Below are positions 42,290 to 52,191 of a stretch of 64,000 nucleotides of DNA, in pieces. The position numbers and the translations under genes are program-made. The stretch covers positions 223,474,331 through 223,538,330 of the forward strand of contig CM077034.1 of assembly GCA_039090855.1 (NCBI GenBank), read 5' to 3'. Position 1 is the stretch's first letter. Each line of letters starts with the position of its first letter. The stretch comes from Macrothele yani. Its lineage: Eukaryota > Arthropoda > Arachnida > Araneae > Macrothelidae. The notes beneath the pieces were generated by a model, which was not told where the DNA came from, did no database searches, and saw nothing but the letters and a program-made list of their open reading frames with translations.

Positions 42290-42485
42290 TTCACTACAGA
42301 TTTTTAAACAGTTTGAGTACGTAAATTATATCAGGGATATGGCCATACACTTCAGGGTTAGTAAATGTTTCTTTTATTACTGCGTTTTCCTGAATGATAA
42401 AGTTTGGTTTTTCTTCAGAAGAATCAAGTACTTTTTTTTAAAAAAAGCTGCGTTTAAAAGGTTGTTTTTCATAATTTTCAACTGG
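42290..42485. repeat. ~194-bp direct repeat right of PLE-A
   Basis: Partner of 41108-41300. It directly abuts the PLE terminus, so the pair behaves like a very long target-site duplication. Confidence 0.9.
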
Positions 42486-44765
42486 TGAAAAAAGAACTTT
42501 ACTATCCAACTTGCACCCTCAGTTTTTGTTGACCCAAGTTGTAAGTGTTTCAAAAGATTTCTTAATTGTATGCTCATATGTTGCATCTGGAGGGCTCGCT
42601 ATGTATCTGCTACTGAAACACTGCCCCATATCTTCTATAATTGGAGGTTCAGAAATTCTAAGTGCTAGTTTTTCCAGTAATGTTATACAAAGATTTTCTA
42701 ATTTTTTTCTTGAACTTCTGAAACCTTCACTGGTTGTTTCTTCATCCTCAGCCTGCTGCTGCTGAGTCTGGGAACGGCTTGATCTTTGGTAGTCTTCATC
42801 AACCAATAGACAGTCTTGGTAAACATAATTTCTTAAAGACTCCATTTCCTTAAAAACTGATGGAAAGTTTTCTTCGGTTAATTTTCCACTTTTCATTTCG
42901 ATTATCATGTTATTAAGTGTGCTTTTCACTGTAGCATAATAATCAAAGATTGTCCAAATACAAGCGTTAGTGTTCTGAGAGGCACAGCTGAATTTTGTGA
43001 TCAACTCTAATACGTCAATCATCCCAAGGAGTTGATATATAAAACAAGGTTTGGAAATTTTTTTGAGTTCCAATGAGTAATTTTTAGCATCAGTATTGTT
43101 GCCTCGTCGGATGCATTCAGTGCGCTTCTTTTGTAAGTCAATAAAAAACAACTTAAAATCTTTTGTACGCTCTTAGTTCACTGTGAACAAAACGGGTTTG
43201 TTGGAATGATTTAGGATTCAAAACACCCACTTGCATTTCATCTGCTAATGCAATCAATTCTTCATAGCCAATGCCCCAGTTGTAATTTTTCATTAGATTG
43301 CCTACAATTTGAGCTTGATTGTTAATCCATGATAATGACTGAAAATCATTTAAAACACACTCTAACCTATGAGCTAAGTCCCACATAGGAAGGAAGAAGT
43401 CATGATTGACATTTTAACAAAGACTTGCCAATTTTTTATCCACACCAAGACCAAAATATTTGCCATCAAAAGCCATTCTGTTTAGCTGTTTCTTTAACTT
43501 AATTTTAAAATTTTCAAGGGCACATTGCAGTTGTTGAACAAGAACATCACCACATGGTGAAATGTCAATCACAATACATGTCTGAACCCCATCTACAAGC
43601 GTAATCAGACAAGTTATTTGGTATGTCTGGTGCAATTTTGTGATTTGGTCAGCTGTGACTGACATGAGAGGTAGATGGTTTGTCACTGGATTTTTTTGTA
43701 CATAAAAAAATTAAATATTTTGGTGTTCATAGTAAAAAATATGTTTTTTATAAATTCTGTGTAAAATTCTCTGGAGTGATTAAGTTCACCAACGTCGGCA
43801 TCATTTAAAACGTTTAAACTTAATAAACGTTCAAAAAACTTGCCCCCTTACCTTCTTTAACGGCACTGTAAGCACCTTGTCATGTTCTTTCTTTTCCATG
43901 GCTTCAGTAAACTGTATACACCATTTATGTGCATTTTTGCAAATTATCAATGACGTGGGTTTTAAAATTTCGAAATTCAATACTTTGAATTGGTTGCACT
44001 AACTGCTGTTCACTTGGAAGAGAAAAAATACCAAAAGTGCTGGTTTTAAGAACGGCCACATCCTTAGGAATGTTTTTATAGTTTTCTACACACGGAGAGC
44101 ATTGCACTGTCTCTATTCCCCCTTCTAAACATGGCATCAGTTGACAAATTTCTGGAACCGATTTGCTGATTCTAATTAACTTATTTTTACTTTAAATTCT
44201 TCTTCCTGTGCTGGAACTGGATGGGCCTGGTACAGTTAAAAGGAAGAACCTTGGACTTGGTTACAAATTGATTCAGTTTTAATAACTTATCAACTTTATG
44301 GGAAAGACCAGATATAACACTTGAGATATAGTTGATAACTGTTCATTGATATCAGTACACCAACATTGTCCACTGACTGTAATTCTGGACTAAGCGGTCC
44401 ATCAAGTTGGATTTCATAAAGTTTCCTTTGTTTGTTTGGAGGTTCACAGCTACTACTGCAAGGCAAAACATTTTCAATTGCTTCCACTTAGTAGTTCTAA
44501 TTCTGACTATTATATAGCTCTAATTATTCTACTATTCTCTTTTACGTGCGATATTTCAAAGTAGCTTGTACAAAAATCTAGCGGATAATGCTTACCTTGG
44601 CATTCCTTTCTAGCGACGGGAACATTTCACGCACATGTTTTCCAGTCTTTATTGTCCTAAAGTCCGTTGTGTGCGATGACTGGCTTTACTTCTCACACTT
44701 TTCGCTGGGTATACTCATTGGATCTTTGCTTTAGGATTCCAAACATCAATTTTTACCGTTCTTTA

Positions 44766-44808
44766 TACTCGAAATTTTCGCCCATACTCTGGGCATCTTC
44801 AGGAGCGT
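44766..44808 (-). ncRNA. Hammerhead-like ribozyme motif, PLE-B
   Basis: On the minus strand: CTC (44805-44803), CTGAAGA (44802-44796), an extra T, stem II GCCC/GGGC with a 7-nt loop, GAAA (44779-44776), ATTTC as a minimal stem III with cleavage position, then GAG (44770-44768) pairing with CTC as stem I. Confidence 0.6.
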
Positions 44809-44971
44809 GGCGACTTTACCACCGATGTTCGTGGTTAACTTCGCGCTAATGGAGTCCGATACTCCTTGTTGCCATTCCTCGGAAATACTTTCCTGGATAT
44901 ATTTCGTTATCAAGCCCGGCTGGCGCCATCTATGTTTCGTTAAAAGCACTTTTTTTTTTTAATTTCTTCTC

Positions 44972-46164
44972 CTATCCTGGTTTTCTTGTCTTTTTTTGCC
45001 GGTTTTTCTTTTGTCGTTGTTTTTCTTGTCTTATTAGTTCTTTCCACAGGCCAGATAATGTGCTAGGGTCGTTCTGGTTACATACCCTTGCTTTATTTTT
45101 GTAGATTAATATTGCTTCTTCCCTCCTCATTTGCCTTTCCGATTTTTTATTCTTTTTTAGCATTTTAATTTCATCGAACTTTGGGAATGTCCGGTTTTCC
45201 AAGCAGAATTGCACTAAAGCAGTTTTGGCTTCTTTTTTTGCCAGTTAGATATGTGTTGTTTAAGTCTTTTTTTTAATCTGTTTTTCGTACTTCCAATGTA
45301 CGATATTGGGGGTATGTGTGCTATTGGAATTTCGTAGGTTCCCGATTCTTCTAGCATTTTTTCCTCTGTTTTTTTGTTGACAGTCATACTTTTCACGGTG
45401 TGCACTGAGCTTCCTAGTTGTAAGTCATATTTAGCACAGTGCCTATTGATTTCATTACTCACTCCTTCCAGGTATGGGAAAGCTCCAATGTATTTAAATT
45501 TTTTATTTCTCATCTTCCTTTGGTTGTGCACTTCTTGGCCTTCTTTACTCTGAGTCATATGCTTTTTACTCTCATGTATCCATTTATTAATTAGCTTGCT
45601 CAGGTACCCATACTCTTGTGCTATTTTCGAGATAAACTCTAGCTCTTGATTTTTTAGCCTGTTGTTAGATGTGTGTGTGTACGCTCGCCATATCAAGTTT
45701 ACTATGCTATTTTTTTTATGTATCACTGGATGGTGCGACGAGTATGGTATCACTACAGGTATGTAAGTTGCTTTTCTGAACACAGAGTATTCAAAACTAT
45801 TTTTGTTTTTCTTTAGTTGAATGTCCAGGAAGGATAGGCAATTATCCTCTTCAAACTCAATAGTTAGCTCTATGGTGTTACAGATTTTGCTAAACTGCTG
45901 TGCTAGATCTTGTAGCTCGGCTTTGTTAAGTTTTGACATTATAATAATGTCGTCTACATATCGAGCATAAAGTATTGGTTTTTCAGGTAAATTTTGAATA
46001 ATTTCTTTTTCGAGGTATGCCATAATCACTTCTGCGTATAATGCCGATAATGGGGATCCCATAGGGCCACCTTGCGTTTGTTTAAATATATTTCCTTCAA
46101 AATGGAAGATGTTGTTTTCCTTGATGAAATATAAGGTATTCTTTAGCTCTTGCAGTTGTGACAA
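44972..46164 (-). pseudogene. PLE-B reverse transcriptase (C-terminal half) plus GIY-YIG endonuclease
   Basis: Residues 31-40 (QGGPMGSPLS) and 67-74 (ARYVDDII) are the RT motifs before and around the catalytic YxDD; both aspartates are present (residues 71-72). The thumb and linker follow, then the endonuclease with GTY at 275-277 (GIY in relatives), YIG at 289-291 and RLKKRLKQH with its arginine. A frameshift in a lysine-rich run near 45214 (QKKKPK) separates the last part, VQFCLENRTFPKFDEIKML with RREEAILIYKNKARVCNQND. The length from YVDD to the end matches PLE-C. Not functional: no RT N-terminus. Confidence 0.85.
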
Positions 46165-46170
46165 GTTTAG

Positions 46171-46935
46171 TTTTCAATTGCATTAACTTCAAGATCACGA
46201 GTTTTAGGTTTAAAAAATCCAGAAATACTACACTGATCCCTGGTTCTAGGTTTATCATCCGGATGTTTATGCGAAACATGACTCGTGAGCTCATCACCGC
46301 CTGCCGTGCCAATCACAATAAGCGCAAGTTCACTTCTTGTTTACTTTTAAAGGTTGACATAATTACAAATCGCCCCGGTATTTTTGAGCACACACACAAC
46401 AAGGAGAAATATTCTGTAGAAATACAGAGCGCCACACACTTTATAATAAACTGCACGCAAACAAAGGTACGGATAATACGCAAACAGCAACTGAAGAACA
46501 GCGTGTGTCCCGGGTGAATGGCTGCCAATAGAACTCCCTGACTGTGCTTGAAGTTGAAGCTTGGTGTTGCGCATCTAAACTTATAAATATAAATACAGCA
46601 GACCGTCCAAAATCAGAAACTCATTAAGATCACTGGTAGTTCGGATTTCCGATGTGATCGGATGAGGACGATTTGTTTCTACTTTCCATCTCATCATTCC
46701 ATAGTTCTGGCTTTTAGATCAAAGGACAGATTTTGCTCGTATTCACAAGGTCTTTGGGTCAACCTTTTAACAACACAGTGGAGCACAACAGCCCCCCCCC
46801 CCCAAGTCTACAAATGGTGACACTGTTCCGAACAGTTTGTTCGGTATTTTAATCTGTTCTTTCGCATTCTTCCCCTTCCTCTCGGACAATGCAGGTAAAG
46901 AAAGAAGGCTGGGTGGATCTCCCCCCCCCCCCCTG
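46171..46935. other. No recognised gene; two poly-C runs
   Basis: Open frames of up to about 119 codons on both strands at 46158-46574 have no recognised motif. Poly-C runs at 46792-46803 and 46921-46933. Confidence 0.5.
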
Positions 46936-47030
46936 TTATTCCAAACAAAAGTGATGCAGTCCTGGAAAACAGTGGCGGGGAGGAGAGGCTGAAAAATAAA
47001 CAGCTAAAACATTCTATAATTATCAATTTA
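46936..47030. repeat. hAT-like locus copy 1, part left of PLE-C
   Basis: AAAACAGTGGCGGGG, AGAGGCTGAAAAATAAACAG and CTAAAA-ATTCT match 56664-56715, the corresponding flank of PLE-D. Its continuation lies right of PLE-C at 49352. Confidence 0.7.
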
Positions 47031-47269
47031 CTTCCGATATTGGAGGTTATTTTTTTAACGTGCATTAATGCATTTGCGAACTTCCCTTTTTGTTGGTAAA
47101 GCTCGATTAACACTTACCGCGCGTGGGGGCTTGGCTTTCAATTCTTATTTCCGTTATGTGGATGCGGCATGGGGGTTCTTCATTTTTTTTCCCCGTTGGT
47201 ATTTATCTGGCCTCGTCACTAAATGAGTTTTTTCCTTTGCTGCTCCTCCTCATTTACTTCAATAATTTT

Positions 47270-47320
47270 TTATAACTCGAGTACTTTCGGTAATAATCCA
47301 TTACCGTCATCTAGGGGACG
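47270..47320 (-). ncRNA. Hammerhead-like motif with altered core, PLE-C minus copy
   Basis: On the minus strand: CCC, then CTAGATGA instead of CTGATGA, stem II GGTAAT/ATTACC, CGAAA, GTAC as minimal stem III, TC and GAG. The altered core is identical in the plus copy. Confidence 0.5.
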
Positions 47321-47346
47321 TTTTGCTCTGACTAGCACGGACCGTG

Positions 47347-47942
47347 TCAGCTGGGCATTTCGGTGGTTCTCGCGGGCTGCTTCTGTCGTCGGCTATCGCT
47401 TCTTCTTGGGCGTTGTGGCGCCATCTCTTGTTGGTCACTGATCTCATTTTTCGAACTTTTTTCATTTTTTTGCTCAATTTTAATTAAATTTCTCCAGCTG
47501 TTTCTCAAAATATTAGGGTCATTATGGTTGCAAACTTTTGCCCTATTTTTTTCAATCATTACCGACTCTGCTATTCTGAGGTGTTTTTCGGATTTACAGC
47601 TTTTAATGATTTTTATATTCTCAAATTTAGGATATTTTTGGTTAGCCAGACAGTATTGAATAAGTGCTGTTTTTTTCTTCTTTTTTCTGCCAATTTTTTA
47701 CGTGTTGTTTTAATCTGTGTTTAAGCTTATTTTTGGTACTTCCTATATAAGCCATTGGAGGATTTTCAGTCATAGGAATTGAGTAAATACCTGCTTTTTC
47801 TAACATTTTTATTTTTTCATTATTTTTTATTACCATATTTTTGATGGTATTTACTTTTCCCTCCAATTTGAATGCTATGCTTTTTACAAATATTATTAAT
47901 TTCATTGGTAATACCTTTAATGTAAGGAAAACCATTGTCAAC
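47347..47942 (-). pseudogene. PLE-C minus copy: GIY-YIG endonuclease, frameshifted
   Basis: The minus strand reads LEGKVNTIKNMVIKNNEKIK, AGIYSIPMTENPPMAYIGST and KNKLKHRLKQHVKNWQKKE. The frame shifts in an A-rich run near 47675-47690, then MIEKNRAKVCNHNDPNILRN follows in another frame and ends at 47347. The sequence differs from the plus copy by few substitutions. Confidence 0.85.
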
Positions 47943-48960
47943 TTTATATGCTGAGGTTGTGATGAACGAGATTGAAGAAAATGTCCTGCATCGTATGGAA
48001 GAAAAACCATAAGTGTACTGTCGATACGTGGATGATATTTTCATTCTATCAAAACTGAACGAAGAAGAATTAAGAAAATTAACAAAATGTTACAGCTCTT
48101 TATACCCAACTATAGAACTCACAGTTGAAATAGAAAAAAATAATGCAATAGCCTTTTTGGACGTACAAGTTATCAAATCCACAGATAAGTTACTATCCAG
48201 GGTTTATCAGAAAAGTTCATTTGTTCCTGTTCTAATCCCTTACAATTCGGCACATCCATATCCTCAAAAATGCAATAGTCTAAAAACCTTAATTAAAAGA
48301 GCATATACGAATTCTGAAAATAGTCAGTTCATCAATGAAGAAATCAAATTCATAAAAAAAATTGCAGGTAGCTTTGGTTATCCTAACCATTTAATAAAAA
48401 AATGGAACACAGAAGTAATAAAGAAAATAAAAAATAATGCTATAGTAAATAAAAAAGAAGTCAAATATCTAAATGGTTTTCCGTACATTAAAGGTACTAC
48501 CAATGAAATTAATAATATTTGTAAAAAGCATAACATTCAAATTGGAGGAAAAGTAAATACCATCAAAAATATGGTAATAAAAAATAATGAAAAAATAAAA
48601 ATGTTAGAAAAAGCAGGTATTTACTCAATTCCTATTACTGAAAATCCTCCAATGGCTTATATAGGAAGTACCAAAAATAAGCTTAAACACAGATTAAAAC
48701 AACACATAAAAAATTGGCAGAAAAAAGAAGAAAAAACAGCACTTATTCAATACTGTCTGGCTAACCAAAAATATCCTAAATTCGAAAATATAAAAATCAT
48801 TAAAAGCTGTAAATCCGAAAAACACCTCAGAATAGCAGAGTCGGTAATGATTGAAAAAAATAGGGCAAAAGTTTGCAACCATAATGACCCTAATATTTTG
48901 AGAAACAGCTGGAGAAATTTAATTAAAATTGAGCAAAAAATGAAAAAGTTCGAAAAATGA
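47943..48960 (+). pseudogene. PLE-C plus copy: RT C-terminal part and GIY-YIG endonuclease
   Basis: Coding homology starts at 47943 (LYAEVVMNEIEENVLHRMEE). A TAA at 48009 interrupts it; from the ATG at 48013 a 315-codon frame is open. YVDD is at residues 5-8 of that frame, so both catalytic aspartates are kept. The RT thumb and linker occupy residues 10-195. The endonuclease has GIY at 202-204, YIG at 216-218, R227 in KLKHRLKQH and E276 in RIAES. The endonuclease looks complete. A peptide starting at 48013 would lack most of the RT. Confidence 0.88.
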
Positions 48961-49083
48961 GATCACTGACCAACAAGAGATGGCGCCACAACGCCCAAGA
49001 AGAAGCGATAGCCGACGACAGAAGCGGCCCGCGAGAACCACCGAAATGCCCAGCTGACACGGTCCGTGCTAGTCGGAGCAAAA

Positions 49084-49133
49084 CGTCCCCTAGATGACGG
49101 TAATGGGTTATTACCGAAAGTACTCGGGTTATG
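49084..49133 (+). ncRNA. Hammerhead-like motif with altered core, PLE-C plus copy
   Basis: GTCCC, CTAGATGA (49090-49097), extra C, stem II GGTAAT/ATTACC with loop GGGTT, GAAA (49116-49119), GTAC, TC, then GGG pairing with CCC as stem I. The core has one base more than CUGANGA. Confidence 0.5.
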
Positions 49134-49548
49134 AAAAATTATTGAAGTAAATGAGGAGGCAGCAAAGGAAAAAAACTCATTTAGTGACGAGGCCAGATAA
49201 ATACCAACGGGAAAAAAAGGAAGTGGACCCGCAACTAAATGAAAAAACCCCATGCCGCATCTACATAACGGAAATAAGAATTGAAAGCCAAGCCCCACGT
49301 GCTGTAAGTGTTCATCGAACTTTACCAACTAAAAGGGAAGTTCAAAAATGCAAATTCTGTAATTAACTATAATTTATTTCATTCTAGCATTCATAGAGTC
49401 TAATTGTGGTGGATAATTTTACCAAATGAAATTTAAATTAGACTTAAATCCTTTGAAAAATGCACGGGTCATCATTCGCTTTAAAATCTCCGGAACCCCC
49501 AATAATTATTCAAATCGGCGCCTATGACACATTCGCTGCCATTAGTTT

Positions 49549-49736
49549 TATTATTATTATTGGAGGTTTAACGATCACCGTGATCAACTCAGTGGGCTAT
49601 AAGGAGTCGCACGCTCCTAATTTAGGGCGACACGAGACAAACACAACATCCATGCTTCACCAGGATTCGAACCTGTACCCATCTCGGACGAATGATCAGA
49701 AGCCGTCGCTTAGACCACTGTGCCACCGGGGTGGCA
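49549..49736 (-). mobile_element. SINE-2 copy in hAT-like copy 1
   Basis: Minus-strand SINE-2: complement of GGTTCGAATCC at about 49661-49671 and of the head at 49700-49735; body ends in TGGAGGTTTAACGATC-ACCG and a TTATTATT tail. Flanked by the 9-bp duplication CATTAGTTT (49540-49548 and 49737-49745). The paralogue at 58479 shows the empty site. Confidence 0.9.
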
Positions 49737-49787
49737 CATTAGTTTCTGAAACATTTATTAGCATGACTAGTGGTTGCGCAGTACTTG

Positions 49788-50063
49788 TTACTCATATTTT
49801 GCGGCAATTGCTGAATCTGGAAACATTTTTTTAAATAATGCACCTGCATGGTCAGAAATGGCAATTGGGAAGTTGTGCTCTATTAAAAAAATTGCAAATA
49901 ATGCTTCTGCTCTAATAATAAAGAGGTCATCAGATTGTGCAAACATTTTTATTAATGTTTGGTTTGAAGCTTTTCTTTTTGCATTTTCAATATGACGGCG
50001 ACATTCCACATACATCCCCCAATTCTTGAGGACAGTCCTCGAATTTAGTTTACTGTCCCCCAA
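49788..50063 (-). pseudogene. hAT-like protein fragment (segment after the BED finger)
   Basis: The minus frame reads NAKRKASNQTLIKMFAQSDD, FIIRAEALFAIFLIEHNFPI and AISDHAGALFKKMFPDSAIA before a stop after KYE. The motif VIRAExLFTxFLVEHNLPLxxADHAGxLFRKMFPDSxIAKKY is characteristic of hAT-type transposases and the ZNF862/KIAA1586-like genes derived from them; it lies between the BED finger and the catalytic domain. Downstream, KYCATTSHAN in a shifted frame matches the next conserved block (CARTKTT). I infer a decayed copy; function none. Confidence 0.7.
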
Positions 50064-50179
50064 AACGTCTGAAGCCTTTGGGGACGCAAATTGTCCTCGA
50101 ATTTACACTTCCTCATTAACCCTTTAGATTTCCAATGAAAAATGTTCTTAAAAGTAGTTTCCGTTGTACTAATTTTCCA

Positions 50180-50322
50180 ACATGTTGGAGACATTCGTTC
50201 TAGGGAAGGGAGAGAGCAAGTTCTGCAAGACAAGCACACCACCCATGCCTCATTCGGAACTCGAACCCGTACCTACCCACTTGTACGAATGGTCACTGCA
50301 CCACTGGCGCTGTCAAATTTCG
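50180..50322 (-). mobile_element. Old SINE-2 copy, partial
   Basis: GGGAAGGGAGAGAGC, CATGCCTCA, a mutated B box (complement CGGGTTCGAGT) and CACTGCACCACTGGCGCTG follow the layout of the SINE-2 copies at 55426 and 55967, but with many substitutions and without the tail. Confidence 0.7.
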
Positions 50323-50544
50323 ACTGTACTTGTTCTGAGTTTCTCCAAAACCTTTGGCAAAATGAAAAATTCGCCATGCAATTACTATGGTGTGCAGCCT
50401 AATTTTAATTCAGCGCATGTACCTAAGGTAAAGCATTTCACTTTTGCTAACATGTTCTCGCCATCATAGTTCTGCTTTGTCAATACAAATTACCAACAGT
50501 CTACAAGATATATCCTTTTAAGACACAGATTTTAATGTGTAATA

Positions 50545-52059
50545 CACTGCTGGAAAATTGCTAAGGACGGATCATAAACGGCTATATATAGCACATAAAA
50601 AAGTAAGTGTGGTTGGATTCCAAGTGAAATAAAATAATGTCAGAATGCCAGGACATTACAAGAAAGACAATTTATTGTGCTCTGAAATCCAGAAGGCTTT
50701 GGAACGTGTTCAAGGGACAAACATTGTGCAAAATACGTAAACGTGAAAAAAATGCAATTACCGTCCGCAGGCGTTCCGGCGTAAGATGTCAATACGGGAT
50801 ATGGCCACCATGAAGGGCGATGCAAGATTCCACACGTCGTGTCGTGCTTTGCACAACATTATCAAGCAGCTGTTGGGGTAATTTATCCCATTCCTCTGTC
50901 AGTGCACGGATGAGGGTGTCCTTGTTTATTGGAGGGCATTGGCGACCGGCAAGACTCCTCCCCAAAGCATCCCACACATTTTCAATGGGATTCAGATCTG
51001 GAGAAATAAGAGGCGTTGAATATCCTCGCTCAAGACACTCATGGACTGCGACTGTTCGATGACATGTTGCGTTGTCGTCCATGAAAATGAATCTATCACC
51101 GACAGCACCACGGAACATGCGAACATGAGGTAGCAGAACATCAGTAATGTATCGTTGGCGAGTCATATTCCCAGTTGGAAGCACATAGAGGGACATACGG
51201 GTATTGATCATGATGCCAGCCCATACTATGACACTGCATGTCGGATATCGGTCCCTTTCCTGTATGTTTGCTGGACAATATGCAGTACCACTATCACGCC
51301 AGATCAGTTGTCGTCGACAATCAGACGATAGAGTGTATCTACTCTCATCTGAGCAGAGGACAGCAGACCAGTCATTATCAGTCCAATTGCGATGTTGATG
51401 GCACCATTGCAAACGGGCGGTACGGTGACGTCTGGACAATGGGATGCACACAACAGGACGGCGGGCGTACAGTCCTCCTTCATGCAAACGTCTGGCGACA
51501 GTTTTTCGGGAGATCCGCTTGCCAGTAGCAGCCATAAACTGATTTGCTACCTCACTAGCTGTGCTGCGCCAGTGTCTTTTTGTTGATAGCACTATGTACC
51601 GATCTTCTGCAGGTGTCGTACTGCGAACACGACCTCCCCCGTGACGTTTGCTACACTCTCCATTTGTTTGAAATGATTTCCAAAGCCTTGAAACAACACT
51701 GTGGCTGACGTCGAACTCCCTGGCAACATCTGTTATTTTTCGCCCTTCTTCAATCTTGCCAAGAATACGGCCACGCGTAAAATCATCTAGGTGATGTCGG
51801 GAAGACATACTGAAAATTGCAAGTTCGTCAATTGATTCTTTCCCTTTCAACTTTGCGTTTGAACAACAACGGTCAATACGCGTCAAATCCTTTATATGTC
51901 TTATCAGCGCTATGACGTCACGAACAAGTTCGGCAATCCAAAATTTGCATACGCACAACACGTCTTACTGTATCCCGCACTTATGCTAATTTCCACATTT
52001 TCCTGCATTCCATTTTATGGTTGCTATTGTCATCCGTCCTTAGCAATTGTCCGGCAGTG
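50545..52059 (-). mobile_element. Tc1-family element Tc1-F (best preserved)
   Basis: 1515 bp with terminal repeats CACTGCTGGAAAATTGCTAA (left) and complement CACTGCCGGACAATTGCTAA (right), flanked by TA. Same family as Tc1-A. It contains one uninterrupted transposase frame. The right end abuts a pogo-like terminus at 52066. Confidence 0.95.
50789..51808 (-). CDS. Tc1-F transposase, full-length frame with shortened catalytic spacing
   Basis: A 339-codon frame from ATG 51808 (an upstream in-frame ATG at 51961 adds 51 residues not seen in the family). The bipartite DNA-binding domain spans residues 1-110 (DDFTRGRILGKIEEG, DVSHSVVSRLWKSF, ISRKTVARRLHEGGL). Catalytic residues are D154 in SDES, D244/D245 in FMDDNATCH and E276 in NPIENVWD. 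Between D245 and E276 the paralogue Tc1-A has LESKDIQRLVWPARSPD; here a 10-bp and a 2-bp deletion leave RGYSTPLISPD, four residues shorter and partly read in another frame. The DD34E spacing becomes about DD30E, so despite the open frame I expect it to be inactive. It ends in HGGHIPY. Confidence 0.93.
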   Translation of the reverse strand: MSSRHHLDDFTRGRILGKIEEGRKITDVAREFDVSHSVVSRLWKSFQTNGECSKRHGGGRVRSTTPAEDRYIVLSTKRHWRSTASEVANQFMAATGKRISRKTVARRLHEGGLYARRPVVCIPLSRRHRTARLQWCHQHRNWTDNDWSAVLCSDESRYTLSSDCRRQLIWRDSGTAYCPANIQERDRYPTCSVIVWAGIMINTRMSLYVLPTGNMTRQRYITDVLLPHVRMFRGAVGDRFIFMDDNATCHRTVAVHECLERGYSTPLISPDLNPIENVWDALGRSLAGRQCPPINKDTLIRALTEEWDKLPQQLLDNVVQSTTRRVESCIALHGGHIPY

Positions 52060-52065
52060 TATTAT

Positions 52066-52191
52066 GAACACTAGATTAATTTGAATGTTTTGTCCGAAAG
52101 GTATCCTCGATTTAGCGAATTCCACGATTTTACGTACAAGATTGTTGGTCTTTTGAAGTTCGTTAAATCGAGGTTCGACTGTATATTGAAG
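52066..52191. mobile_element. Right end of a second pogo-like element
   Basis: ATCCTCGATTTAGCGAATTC, CGATTTTACGTACAAGA and GTTCGTTAAATCGAGGTTCG-ACTG match 20950-21070, the right end of the pogo-like insertion in LINE-B. No left end was found nearby; it may have been lost or lie outside recognition. Confidence 0.75.

Larger units (their letters stand above)
40810..44487 (-). pseudogene. hAT-like (ZNF862/KIAA1586-type) gene in pieces, interrupted by PLE-A
   Basis: In minus-strand order: 44487-44296 (acidic-proline N-terminus), 44137-43925 (FGIFSLPSEQQLVQP then IEFRNFKTHVIDNLQKC), 43686-43414, 43386-43153 (MWDLAHRLECVLNDF ending SFQQTRFVHSELRAYKRF), 43151-42519 (coiled-coil-like, Q-rich linker), then 42484-42291, PLE-A, and 41298-40810 (GVCESVGSVIGNHIHNRN to EVFISWNGPPVHKA and SAPLAEICF). 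The order WD-AH-LE followed by TRFVxSELRAYKRF matches the middle of hAT-derived proteins of this type. Several stops and frame changes could be introns or decay. It is the most gene-like region in the window, but the PLE insertion breaks it. Confidence 0.5.
44500..46170 (-). mobile_element. PLE-B, 5'-truncated Penelope-like element
   Basis: Minus-strand PLE starting inside the RT palm at about 46164 and running through the GIY-YIG domain to a non-coding tail with a hammerhead-like motif at 44766-44808. The 3' limit, near the start of the hAT-like gene at 44487, is approximate. Confidence 0.82.
47031..49351. mobile_element. PLE-C, head-to-head inverted pair of 5'-truncated Penelope-like elements
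   Basis: A minus copy (about 47942 to 47031) and a plus copy (47943 to about 49351) of the same PLE family meet at their truncated 5' ends. The outer ends correspond: GTTGGTAAAG-TCGAT-AACACTTAC near 47095-47118 and its complement near 49300-49325. The plus copy is longer, including part of the RT. The copies are very similar, so they probably came from one insertion event. Confidence 0.88.
49352..50170 (-). pseudogene. hAT-like locus copy 1, part right of PLE-C (with a SINE inside)
   Basis: Matches 58300-58550 (AATTTATTTCATTCTAGCAT, AAATTAGACTTAAATCCTTT, GATCGGCGCCTA-GACACAT, GACTAGTGGTTGCGC). The best coding part is the minus frame at 49788-50063. The SINE at 49549-49736 interrupts it. The locus is otherwise degraded. 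Confidence 0.65.

Noticed and set aside
41108..42485. An LTR retrotransposon, because direct repeats flank PLE-A
   Set aside because: The repeats are host-gene sequence continuing outward in the same reading, lack LTR signals, and the interior encodes a PLE endonuclease, not LTR-element proteins.
46158..46574. Two 70-119 codon frames next to PLE-B as the missing RT N-terminus
   Set aside because: No RT motif and no resemblance to PLE N-terminal sequence. PLE-B homology ends at about 46170.
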